Assembly (NCBI GenBank): GCA_020849725.1 | Contig: JADLAZ010000208.1 | Location: 1-26,108, forward strand | Origin: Chloroflexota bacterium | GTDB taxonomy: Bacteria > Chloroflexota > Chloroflexia > Thermomicrobiales > JADLAZ01 | DNA: 26,108 nucleotides | Reading direction: 5' to 3' | Shown: positions 7,953-15,260 of the stretch, piece by piece | Position numbering within the stretch: the stretch's first letter is position 1 | How the letters are laid out: every line of letters begins with the position of its first letter | Position numbers and translations under genes: made by a program | The notes under the pieces: generated by a model | What the model was told of the DNA's origin: nothing | The model's input: the letters and a program-made list of their open reading frames with translations, nothing else | Database searches by the model: none

Positions 7953-9098
7953 TTACGCGCTGATGTCGGCGATCTGGTGCGGCCGCATGCGATCTTCGTC
8001 CAGTTCGACACCGAGCCCCGGCCGATCATCAGGCACCACCAGATAGCCATCGAGCGCCTCACGCTCGTAGGCGCGATCGACGACGGCGTAGTGGTCGTCG
8101 GACTCGCACGGGAACCACTCCTGGATCAGCAGGTTGGTCGTCGCCGCATCGACGTGGACGGCCGCTGCCGTGCCGATCGGCCCCCAGCAATTGTGCGGCG
8201 CGATCGACAGGTGGAACGTGTCGGCCAGCGCCGCGATCTTGCGTGTCTCGGTCATGCCGCCGGTGTTGCCGATATCCGGCTGCAGCACGCGTAGCGCGCC
8301 GGCCTCCAGATATGGCAGGAAGCCCCAGCGGCCATAGATGCGCTCGCCAGTGGCGACCGGAATCGGCTGGCCGGCCGCGACTTGCGCCATCGCTGCCGCG
8401 TTCGTCGGCTCGATCGGCTCCTCATACACCAGGCAGTTGTACTCGGCCATGCGCCGCCCGATCTCGATGGCCGTGTTCACATCGAACCAGCCGTGCGCTT
8501 CCAGCAGGATGTCGATGTCGGAGCCGACGGCGTCGCGGACAGCGGCGACCCGTCGCGCCGCCGTCTCGATGTCGCGTCGGGCCATGATCTTGAGTGGCGC
8601 CTCCTGGTGCTCATCGCTGACGTTGACGAACGGGTCGAACTTCAGCGCGGTAAACCCCATCGCGACAACCTTCTCGGCATCAGCGGCGTAGTCGCTCGGT
8701 GGCCCGCCGCTGCGATACCAGCCATTGGCGTAGAGACGGATGCGGTCGCGCGCCTTGCCACCCAGCAGCGCGTAGGCCGGCAGCCCGGCCGCCTTGCCAG
8801 TGATATCCCACAGCGCTTCATCGAGCGCGCTGATCGCGGCCATGGGGACCACGCCACCGCCGCGCGTCCAGAAGCTCGCGCGATACATCCGGTCCCAGTG
8901 GCGTTCCACCTGGCGCGGATCCTCACCCAGCAGGTGGCGCTGCGCCAGTTCGGCGATCATCTCGGCCGTGGCGCGGCTGCCGATGTGCAGCCCGGCCTCG
9001 CCGACGCCGGTCAGCCCGGCATCGGTGCGCACTTGCACGATGGCGGTGACGCGCCACTTGGACGGCAATAGATACAACCGCAGCCCGGTGATCTTCAC
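7953..9098 (-). CDS. Enolase-superfamily enzyme, galactonate dehydratase-like
   Basis: A 381-residue paralogue of the convergent enzyme with a different active site. The position of the Lys-x-Lys pair holds Lys153-Phe-Asp155-Pro. The first metal ligand is Glu200, in EAHG, with His202 two residues on. Further ligands are Glu226 (VYEEP) and Glu252 (TGERIY), and His302 (APHNCWGP) follows Asp275 in the barrel order. A histidine two residues after the first metal ligand and a late histidine are features of galactonate dehydratase and related acid-sugar dehydratases, so dehydration of a sugar acid is the best guess. The start is GTG at 9098 with AGGAGGAG four bases upstream. It diverges from the flavin oxidoreductase gene at 9259, with a strong palindrome between them. 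Confidence 0.92.
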   Translation of the reverse strand: MKITGLRLYLLPSKWRVTAIVQVRTDAGLTGVGEAGLHIGSRATAEMIAELAQRHLLGEDPRQVERHWDRMYRASFWTRGGGVVPMAAISALDEALWDITGKAAGLPAYALLGGKARDRIRLYANGWYRSGGPPSDYAADAEKVVAMGFTALKFDPFVNVSDEHQEAPLKIMARRDIETAARRVAAVRDAVGSDIDILLEAHGWFDVNTAIEIGRRMAEYNCLVYEEPIEPTNAAAMAQVAAGQPIPVATGERIYGRWGFLPYLEAGALRVLQPDIGNTGGMTETRKIAALADTFHLSIAPHNCWGPIGTAAAVHVDAATTNLLIQEWFPCESDDHYAVVDRAYEREALDGYLVVPDDRPGLGVELDEDRMRPHQIADISA

Positions 9099-9144
9099 GG
9101 CGCTCCTCCTGACGCGAGATCGATCGTGGGGCGGCCATCATGAC

Positions 9145-9178
9145 GGGGCAGCCCCGCGCCGTCAATCGGGGGCTGCCC
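9145..9178. promoter_or_regulatory. Palindrome in divergent promoter region (operator candidate)
   Basis: GGGCAGCCCC (9146-9155) and GGGGCTGCCC (9169-9178) form a perfect 10-bp inverted repeat with a 13-base gap. The left arm is itself part of the small palindrome GGGGC-A-GCCCC (9145-9155). It lies between divergent genes, and its right arm reaches the expected -35 zone of the promoter candidate at 9195. Repressor binding there could control both genes; no regulator gene is nearby. Confidence 0.4.
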
Positions 9179-9194
9179 GATGTCGCCACCTGCC

Positions 9195-9203
9195 TGCTAG
9201 AAT
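9195..9203 (+). promoter_or_regulatory. Extended -10 promoter candidate for the flavin oxidoreductase gene
   Basis: TGC-TAGAAT is an extended -10 pattern, 55 bases upstream of the ATG at 9259. There is no good -35 hexamer; the zone where it would be overlaps the palindrome at 9145-9178. Confidence 0.4.
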
Positions 9204-9258
9204 GGCCGCGCACGCGCGATCGGGGCCGGCGCCGGCCCGCTCACCGGGAGGACGCACC

Positions 9259-10185
9259 ATGGCGGCTGGGCTTGTCGACTTCGGCTACAACCCGCCCACT
9301 GGCAACCGGCTGCTCGAGCGCGTCGACCCGGCGACGTTCGTGCGCGACCTGCAGCACGTGCTCGACATCGCCAGCCGGTATTTCACGTCGTTCTGGATTT
9401 CAGACCATCACATGACCGAGGACCGCTATCGGCTGGAGTGTTGGACGCAGCTCACCTGGGTGGCGGCGCGCTTCCCCGGCCCGCTGCTGGGCACGATAGT
9501 GATGGCCAACGATTACCGCTACCCGCCCTTCCTGGCCAAGATGGCCGCCAGCCTGCAGGTCTTCAGCCACGGCCGCTTCGTCCTTGGCTACGGCGCCGGC
9601 TGGCAGGAAGAGGAGTACCGCGCCTACGGCTTCGACTACGCCACGCCGCGCATCCGCATCGAGCGCATGGTCGAGGGCATCGAGATCATCAAGGCGCTGT
9701 GGACGCAGCGCCAGGCGACCCATAATGGGCGCTATTACCAGATCACCGACGCCTTCTGCGAGCCAAAGCCGGCGCCTCTCCCGCCGATCATGATCGGCGG
9801 CGATGGCGAGCGCTACCTCCTGCGCGCCGTAGCCGAGCACGCCGACTGGTGGAACTCAGTCACGCGCCGGCCGGCGGCCCTGCGCCAGAAGCTGACTGTG
9901 CTGCGCGACCACTGCCAGGCCGTCGGCCGCGACTACGACAGCATCCGCAAGACGATCACGCTCACCGCCTACCTGGATACTAACCGTGCCGCCGCCGAGC
10001 GGCGCGCTGGCGCGGCGCTGGAGCGCGAGCACCCGCCGTTTGCTGGTGAACCGGCGGCGCTGATCGATCTGCTGCGCGAGTATCAGGAGCTGGGCTTTGA
10101 CCTGTTCCAGATGGTCTTTCCGAACTTCCCGGAGACAGACGATCTGGAGCTGTTCGCCGACACGGTGATCCCGGCCTTTCGCTGA
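9259..10185 (+). CDS. LLM-class (luciferase-like) flavin/F420-dependent oxidoreductase
   Basis: A 308-residue bacterial-luciferase-like TIM-barrel protein. Family signatures are ISDHHM near residue 50, the core segment FSHGRFVLGYGAGWQEEEY followed by YGFDYATPRIRIERMVEGIEII, then EPKPAPLPPIMIGGDGERYLLRAVAEHADWWN. Members use reduced FMN or F420 to oxidise or reduce varied organic substrates. The GxGxGWxxxE(Y) and P(P)IxIGG pattern is shared with many F420-dependent members, but cofactor choice cannot be settled by eye. ATG at 9259 has GGGAGG seven bases upstream; the frame stays open further up but across the neighbouring gene's promoter. The gene is monocistronic here. No reductase partner for FMN is adjacent. 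Confidence 0.9.
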   Translation: MAAGLVDFGYNPPTGNRLLERVDPATFVRDLQHVLDIASRYFTSFWISDHHMTEDRYRLECWTQLTWVAARFPGPLLGTIVMANDYRYPPFLAKMAASLQVFSHGRFVLGYGAGWQEEEYRAYGFDYATPRIRIERMVEGIEIIKALWTQRQATHNGRYYQITDAFCEPKPAPLPPIMIGGDGERYLLRAVAEHADWWNSVTRRPAALRQKLTVLRDHCQAVGRDYDSIRKTITLTAYLDTNRAAAERRAGAALEREHPPFAGEPAALIDLLREYQELGFDLFQMVFPNFPETDDLELFADTVIPAFR

Positions 10186-10566
10186 CCGCGCCGGCCTCCG
10201 CGGCTCCCGGGCGACCTGCCGGCTCAGCCGGCGCGGGTCAGGTTCGAGCATCGGTGTTCGCCGTGTGCGGGGGGGCGCTGGGTCGATCGCGCCATGGTCG
10301 ATCGGGCCGGCAGCACCAGGTCGTCGTACCACTCGGCCGGGGCGGCCGTCATGCCACATGACGGCGCTGTCACATCTCTTGAGATTGGCGGCCAGCGACC
10401 GACATCACATGACAAGTGTTGGCGTCCATCGGCAGTGGACGCGACCCCAGCATGTCACTCCGATCGCTCCTGGCGAACCCGGGTGGCGCCCTCGTCAATG
10501 TCCCGCCGGCGGCCGGCCGTCGCGCTAGCGCCGCCAGGCCCCCGTACCGATGATGGAAGGCAGAAG
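10186..10566. other. Non-coding stretch, 381 bases, function unknown
   Basis: No credible gene is seen; the long open frames here read as arginine- and serine-rich noise. Direct repeats include GGTCGATCG (twice near 10270-10303) and CACATGAC (twice near 10353-10412). Between 10217 and 10260 there is a GC hairpin (CGCCGGCTGAGCCGGC on the minus strand) followed by a GGTTCGA sequence, but it does not fold as tRNA or SRP RNA. No clear cyclic-di-GMP riboswitch core was found upstream of the diguanylate cyclase gene. Confidence 0.5.
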
Positions 10567-11778
10567 ATGTCGTTCCGTGCGGCGGTCTTCATGGCGGGCA
10601 TCACGAGCGCGGCCCTGACCGTGACCGCGCTGGCCTGGGTCAGCATTGCGTGGGCAGCACTGCCCTGGCTCACCTTCGCCGTCCTGACAGGTCTGGCGAC
10701 CGTGGCTCGCGTCTGGCGAGTTGAAGGCTCGCGCCAGCCAGCCGGTGGTCCGGCGTTGGTCTTCTTCGTCGCCGGGGTCTTGCTCCTGCCACCGGGCCTG
10801 TTCCCACTGCTGGCGCTGGCGCCGCATCTCGTCGATGTGGTCACCCAGCATGCGCGACGGTGTGGCCGTCGGACCTGGTACGGCCTCCCCATCGCCTGGT
10901 CCACGCATGTGCTGGCGGGCGCGGCGGCCGCTCATCTGTACGCGCTGCTGCACCCCGACGGTGGATCAATCGATCAGGCGCCGGCCATCGCTGCCGTCAT
11001 CACCAGCGCCGTGACCTACATACTCGTCCATCACCTGCTGGCCAGCATGGCCCTGACACTGGCGAGTGGCAACTCCTGGCGCGAGTCCGGGGTCTGGACG
11101 ATCGAGACCGTGCTGGCCGACCTCAGCCTGGCGCTGCTGGGCATCGTCGCCGCCGTGGTCTGGCCGGTCAGCCCCTGGCTGGCCGCACTGGCGCTCAGCC
11201 CCCTCGTGCTGATGCACCAGGCGCTGGCCGTGCCAACCCTCCGCCATGAGGCGCAGACCGATGGCAAGACCGGGCTGCTCAATGCCCGGCACGTTACCCG
11301 CCGCTATCAGGCCGAATTTGAGCGCGCGCGTCGTTTCCACCGGCCGCTCGCTGTCATCGTGGCCGACCTGGACCTGCTGCGCGATGTGAACAATGCCTTC
11401 GGCCATCTGGCCGGCGATCTGGTGCTGGCCGGAGTCGGCCAGGCCCTACCCAGGGCCGTACGCGAGTTCGACATCGTAGGGCGCTTTGGCGGCGAGGAGT
11501 TCGTGATCGTTCTGCCCGAAGCCGGCCCAGCCGAGGCCCGTGTCATCGCCGAACGGATCCGGCAGACAATTGAAGCCGCGCATTTCTCGGTGCCGACCAG
11601 CAGCCTGCCAATCGGCGTCACGATGAGTGTTGGTGTCGCCTGCTATCCCGGTCTGGCCGCCGATTCCACGAGCCTGTTGCACGAGGCTGATGTCGCCGCC
11701 TTCGAGGCGAAGTTGCTCGGTCGGAACCGCGTCGTCAGTGCCGGCGACCTGGCCAGCGCCCGCACAGGCGAGTGCTAG
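10567..11778 (+). CDS. Membrane diguanylate cyclase with N-terminal multi-helix domain
   Basis: A 403-residue protein. Residues 1-225 carry about six hydrophobic helices, resembling a MASE-type integral membrane sensor, and a C-terminal GGDEF domain begins at TDGKTGLLN (231-239). The active-site signature is GGEEF (308-312), a functional variant of GGDEF, preceded by the substrate-site segment ADLDLLRDVNNAFGHLAGD. An inhibitory I-site RxxD (Arg299-Asp302) sits exactly five residues ahead of GGEEF, so product feedback inhibition is expected. It should make cyclic-di-GMP at the membrane. ATG at 10567 follows GGAAGG by six bases. The next gene encodes a GGDEF-EAL protein on the same strand, followed by a DUF4388 protein, making a likely signalling cassette. 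The ligand of the membrane part is unknown. Confidence 0.92.
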   Translation: MSFRAAVFMAGITSAALTVTALAWVSIAWAALPWLTFAVLTGLATVARVWRVEGSRQPAGGPALVFFVAGVLLLPPGLFPLLALAPHLVDVVTQHARRCGRRTWYGLPIAWSTHVLAGAAAAHLYALLHPDGGSIDQAPAIAAVITSAVTYILVHHLLASMALTLASGNSWRESGVWTIETVLADLSLALLGIVAAVVWPVSPWLAALALSPLVLMHQALAVPTLRHEAQTDGKTGLLNARHVTRRYQAEFERARRFHRPLAVIVADLDLLRDVNNAFGHLAGDLVLAGVGQALPRAVREFDIVGRFGGEEFVIVLPEAGPAEARVIAERIRQTIEAAHFSVPTSSLPIGVTMSVGVACYPGLAADSTSLLHEADVAAFEAKLLGRNRVVSAGDLASARTGEC

Positions 11779-11957
11779 CGAGCTTCGTCACCTGCAGGTC
11801 TATAGAAAATATCCATAATGCCGACCCATCAAGAGGCGGGGTGAGAAGACCTGTCGCTGGCCCCGCGAAGGTGTGCCACGAGGACCCGCATGACCCGTGC
11901 GCTGTGCCATGGACGAACGATTGTGACGATGCCAAACCCTGGGAACTGGACTGGCCG
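11779..11957 (+). promoter_or_regulatory. Atypical AT-rich leader between the two GGDEF genes
   Basis: The first part (11800-11820) is AT-rich in an otherwise GC-rich region and holds -10-like hexamers TATAGA (11801) and CATAAT (11814), without a good -35. A stem can form between GCGGGG (11836-11841) and CCCCGC (11861-11866). An eight-codon mini-frame MPTHQEAG with its own stop occupies 11818-11844 but has no ribosome-binding site. The codons in frame with the downstream protein look non-coding here. It may be an internal promoter with a structured leader. Confidence 0.35.
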
Positions 11958-14474
11958 ATGCCCCCCAATCTCGCCCCGGCACCCCGCTGGCGCCCCGCCA
12001 CCGAGCCGCGCCATAGGCCGGCCTGGCTAGACTCCTCAGAACGACCGCGCGGGCTGAGCCGGTGGCGCGGGCCGGTGGACCCGCGCCTGGAACCACTCGT
12101 GGATGGTGGCGCCTGGCCGCGGGTGCTGGTCGTTTCTTTCGCCGTCACCATGGTCGCGGCGGTCGGCTGCCTGGGCACAGCCGCCCTGACGCCAGGTGTC
12201 GCGCCGGCCTGGCGGCTCGCGCTCGCGCTCTGCCTACCCTGGCTGATCCTGTACTGGGTGCGCGGTCTGGTGCGCGAGCAGATTTCGCCCTGGGGCGCCG
12301 GCGCGGCGCCACTCGCGGCCCTGCTCGTCGGCCAGGCATTCGCTGGCGCTGATGGCACACCGGCTCTGCTGGTGCTGCTGTTGCTCGCGGCCAGCCTCTG
12401 GTTTGAGTCGCTGGCGAGCGCCGCCGCCGACACGATCGTCCGTACCGCTGTCTATGCCACTGCTTACCTCATCGTGCTGGCACAGACTGTCGATCCCGGC
12501 GCGCCGGTCACCTGGTCGCGCGTGATCGGCCCCCTGCTCGTACTGACGATGGTGGCGGGCGTCGCCTGGCTGGTGGTGAGGTATCGGATGGCCGACGCAC
12601 AGGCGCGCATCACGCACCGGCGTCTCATCCGCTCCGTCGGCGCGATCGCGTCGGCCGATCGACACGACCACATCGCTGAGGCGACCTGCTCGGCCACGCG
12701 CCTGCTCCTGCGTGACGACGAGTGGGTGCGCGTCGCCCTCGGCACCGAGCACGCGCTGCAGATCTTGGCGAGTGCCGGTGGCGGTGACGGGCCGCCGCCA
12801 CCGGCCGCGTCCGAACCAGTCCAGTTGTCAGCTGCGGCACTGGCCACGCTCATGTCCGGCGGGATGTTGGTCGAGACCGGCGCCAGCCAGCAATTGCATC
12901 GGGCCTTTGCTATCGACTCGACCGCACATGTCACCGTCGTGCCGCTGCTGTCGGGCACGGTCCTCCACGGACTCATCGTTGCTGGCAGTCGCGACTACCT
13001 ATCAGGGGCGCAGCAGGAGTGTCTCGCCATGGTCACGTCGCTGGCGACACTGGCGCTGCAACATCGACTGCTCACCTTGCCGGCGCCACCAGTCACGCCG
13101 CCATCGATGCCCGACGACGCCGGGGACGCCGCATCGCTGATGACCGGCCAGCGCCTGCTCTTCCTGCAGGCCGTGCGCCGGAGCCTGCTCGCCGCTGGCG
13201 TCACTGGCGGCGAGGTCGTCGTGATGCACCTGGATATCGATCGGTTCCGGATCGTGAACGATAGCCTGGGTCACATGGCTGGCGATCAGGTGCTATCGGT
13301 CATCGCCGACCGCCTGGGCGCAATGCTGGGACCCGGCGCAACGCTGGCACGCATCGGCGGCGATGAGTTCGCGATGCTCGCACCCGATCTCACCGATGTC
13401 TGGTCGGCTATCCGCTGCGCCGGTCGGCTGCTCGAGGCGGTGCAGGAGCCAATCGCGGTTGAGGATCAGATGATCGTCGTGTCAGCCAGCATCGGCATCG
13501 CGCTCGGCCAGCACGACCAGGACGAGGCGGAGGCGGTGTTTCAGCACGCGGCCATCGCCATGACCGAGGCGAAGCGTCAGGGTCGCGGTCGCTACGTCAT
13601 CTACGACCCGAGCATGGCCTCCATTTTCGCTGAGCGCCTCGCGCTGGAGACCGGCCTGCGCCGCGCGCTGAAGGACGGCGAACTGATGCTGCACTACCAG
13701 CCGCTCCTGGACCTGGCGACCGGCCGCGTGACGGAAGTCGAGGCGCTGGTCCGCTGGCAGCACCCAGAGCGCGGCTTGCTGCTGCCGGGCGACTTCATCG
13801 CGCTGGCCGAAGAGACTGGACTGATCGTTCCCCTCGGTCAGTGGGTCCTCACCGAAGCGTGCCGCGAGGTGCAGGCCTGGCAGCGTCGGCATCCGGACCA
13901 GCCGGCCCTGACGGTGGGCGTCAACCTGTCCGCGCCGCAGTTCCAGCAACCGGGCCTCGTCGCCCTAGTCGCCCGCGCCCTGGGGACGGCGAAGCTTGAC
14001 TCGCGCCAGCTCAAGTTGGAGATCACCGAGACGGTGGCTCTGCTCGACGCGGAGTCGACCCTGTTCACGCTCAATGAGTTGCGGCTGCTCGGGGTCACGC
14101 TGGCAATGGATGACTTCGGCACTGGCTACTCCGCTCTGCGCTCCCTGAAGCGCTTCCCGATCGACCACCTGAAGATCGACCGCTCTTTCATCGGCGGTCT
14201 CGGCCTCAACGCCGGCGATACCGCGATCGTGCGCGCCGTCGTCGAGTTCGCCAAGTCGCTCGATCTGCGCATCACTGCCGAAGGGGTTGAGACGATTCAA
14301 CAGTTGCGCGAACTCATCAACCTGGGCTGTGACCTCGGCCAGGGCTACCTGATCGCCGAGCCTCGTCCCTGGACCGAGGTCATCGCCCTGCTCACCTGCC
14401 AGGCGGTCATCGAGGATGATGACCGCCTCGTCTGGCGAGCCGGTGTCGGCCGCGCCGGACGCCTGGCCTCGTGA
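11958..14474 (+). CDS. Membrane GGDEF-EAL protein (diguanylate cyclase/phosphodiesterase)
   Basis: An 838-residue bifunctional candidate. Order: proline/arginine-rich start, about five to six membrane helices (53-208), a GAF-like region (about 220-372), GGDEF domain (about 415-548) and EAL domain (about 570-815). GGDEF is intact (467-471) but the upstream RxxD inhibitory site is absent (GPGA instead). The EAL domain keeps Glu595 in EALVRW, Asn656 in NLSAPQF, Glu688 in LEITET, Asp718-Asp719 in DDFGTGYS, Lys739 and Asp741 in KIDRSF, Glu775 in AEGVET and Gln795 in QGYLIAEP, so phosphodiesterase activity is predicted. Both making and breaking cyclic-di-GMP are therefore possible. The start is uncertain: ATG at 11958 is preferred because upstream codons look non-coding, but a GTG at 11772 overlapping the previous stop keeps the frame open. 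Confidence 0.9.
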   Translation: MPPNLAPAPRWRPATEPRHRPAWLDSSERPRGLSRWRGPVDPRLEPLVDGGAWPRVLVVSFAVTMVAAVGCLGTAALTPGVAPAWRLALALCLPWLILYWVRGLVREQISPWGAGAAPLAALLVGQAFAGADGTPALLVLLLLAASLWFESLASAAADTIVRTAVYATAYLIVLAQTVDPGAPVTWSRVIGPLLVLTMVAGVAWLVVRYRMADAQARITHRRLIRSVGAIASADRHDHIAEATCSATRLLLRDDEWVRVALGTEHALQILASAGGGDGPPPPAASEPVQLSAAALATLMSGGMLVETGASQQLHRAFAIDSTAHVTVVPLLSGTVLHGLIVAGSRDYLSGAQQECLAMVTSLATLALQHRLLTLPAPPVTPPSMPDDAGDAASLMTGQRLLFLQAVRRSLLAAGVTGGEVVVMHLDIDRFRIVNDSLGHMAGDQVLSVIADRLGAMLGPGATLARIGGDEFAMLAPDLTDVWSAIRCAGRLLEAVQEPIAVEDQMIVVSASIGIALGQHDQDEAEAVFQHAAIAMTEAKRQGRGRYVIYDPSMASIFAERLALETGLRRALKDGELMLHYQPLLDLATGRVTEVEALVRWQHPERGLLLPGDFIALAEETGLIVPLGQWVLTEACREVQAWQRRHPDQPALTVGVNLSAPQFQQPGLVALVARALGTAKLDSRQLKLEITETVALLDAESTLFTLNELRLLGVTLAMDDFGTGYSALRSLKRFPIDHLKIDRSFIGGLGLNAGDTAIVRAVVEFAKSLDLRITAEGVETIQQLRELINLGCDLGQGYLIAEPRPWTEVIALLTCQAVIEDDDRLVWRAGVGRAGRLAS

Positions 14475-14538
14475 TCGCCACGCCAGCTTCCTCAAGATTC
14501 ATCTCAATCAACCGATAGAGTAGTGCGTGCGGCATGCC

Positions 14539-14559
14539 GACACGGGCCAGCGCCGTGTC
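14539..14559. other. Hairpin in spacer upstream of the DUF4388 gene
   Basis: GACACGG (14539-14545) pairs perfectly with CCGTGTC (14553-14559) across seven bases. It lies in the 181-base gap after the GGDEF-EAL stop. No T-tract follows, so it may be a weak terminator, an mRNA processing or stability element, or chance. Confidence 0.3.
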
Positions 14560-14655
14560 ACCGGAATGGGTCTTCCGCCGCTGCGCGTGCCGGCGCCGGG
14601 GAGACATCCAAACGGGACACGGACCCACGCGACACGGGTACGAAGGAGAGCCGCC

Positions 14656-15216
14656 ATGCCGATCCTGGGCACGCTCGAAGACATGAGTCTCCCTGATCTG
14701 TTCGCAATCTTGATCATGCGTGGCGCAACCGGGCGGCTAGCCGTGGAATACACAGGCGAGCGCGCCTTGCTCTATTTCGAAGCTGGTCGGCTCGTCTTCG
14801 CCAGCTCCTCGACCATCGGCCAGCGGCTCGGCGAAGTGCTGATCGAGCAGGGCAAGCTCACGCCGGAGACCCTGCAGATGGCGCTAGACTGGCAGAAGTT
14901 CATCCATGGCGACACGCCGACACTCGGCGCGCTTCTGATCGAGCAGCGCCTCATCACCAAGAGTGATCTGGAGGCGGCACTGATTCGCCAGGCGGAGCAG
15001 ATCCTCTTCCACGTACTCGTCTGGTCGAGCGGCCGGTTTACCTATCGTTCCGGGCCACTGACGTCGAACTCGACCCCCCTGCCGATGCTGAATCTCGAGC
15101 AACTGATCCTGGAGGCGGTGCGCCGCGCCGACGAGCGCGCCTGGCAGGCAAAAGACGTCCGTCGCTTTGAAACACCGGCCGTCGCGACGCGGGCGCCGGC
15201 GCTGTCCGCAAGCTGA
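14656..15216 (+). CDS. DUF4388 (PATAN-like) protein with MshEN-like repeats
   Basis: A 186-residue soluble protein. Residues 1-55 match the DUF4388/PATAN fold: MPILGTLEDMSLPDLFAIL, then a strand pair with GRLAVEY, LLYFEAGRLVFASS. Next are two 24-residue repeats, 57-80 (Arg57-Leu58-Gly59, Gly66, Leu68, Leu73, Ala76-Leu77, Gln80) and 89-112 (Leu90-Gly91, Leu98, Ile99, Leu104, Ala107-Leu108, Gln112), separated by eight residues. This resembles the MshEN domain of GspE/PilB-type ATPases, which binds cyclic-di-GMP, though the second repeat has Thr89 and Arg97 where Arg and Gly are expected. GAAGGAGAG precedes the ATG. Lying after two c-di-GMP enzymes, it may be their receptor; DUF4388 proteins elsewhere act in motility and signalling adaptors. 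Binding is an inference. Confidence 0.85.
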   Translation: MPILGTLEDMSLPDLFAILIMRGATGRLAVEYTGERALLYFEAGRLVFASSSTIGQRLGEVLIEQGKLTPETLQMALDWQKFIHGDTPTLGALLIEQRLITKSDLEAALIRQAEQILFHVLVWSSGRFTYRSGPLTSNSTPLPMLNLEQLILEAVRRADERAWQAKDVRRFETPAVATRAPALSAS

Positions 15217-15260
15217 GCACCGGCCGGCCGGCGGACAACGACGCGCGTGGGCCGGCGTGG

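Noticed and set aside
10217..10260. GGTCAGGTTCGAGCA and GAACCTGACC (other strand) resembling SRP RNA, a tRNA T-loop or a TPP riboswitch end
   Set aside because: No SRP GGAAG-type loop, no T-stem or acceptor stem, no CTGAGA box or second TPP arm, and the minus-strand orientation would point into the 3' end of the flavin oxidoreductase gene.
10186..11957. Cyclic-di-GMP riboswitch upstream of either GGDEF gene
   Set aside because: The conserved core segments of the known class I and II c-di-GMP riboswitches were not found in either leader.
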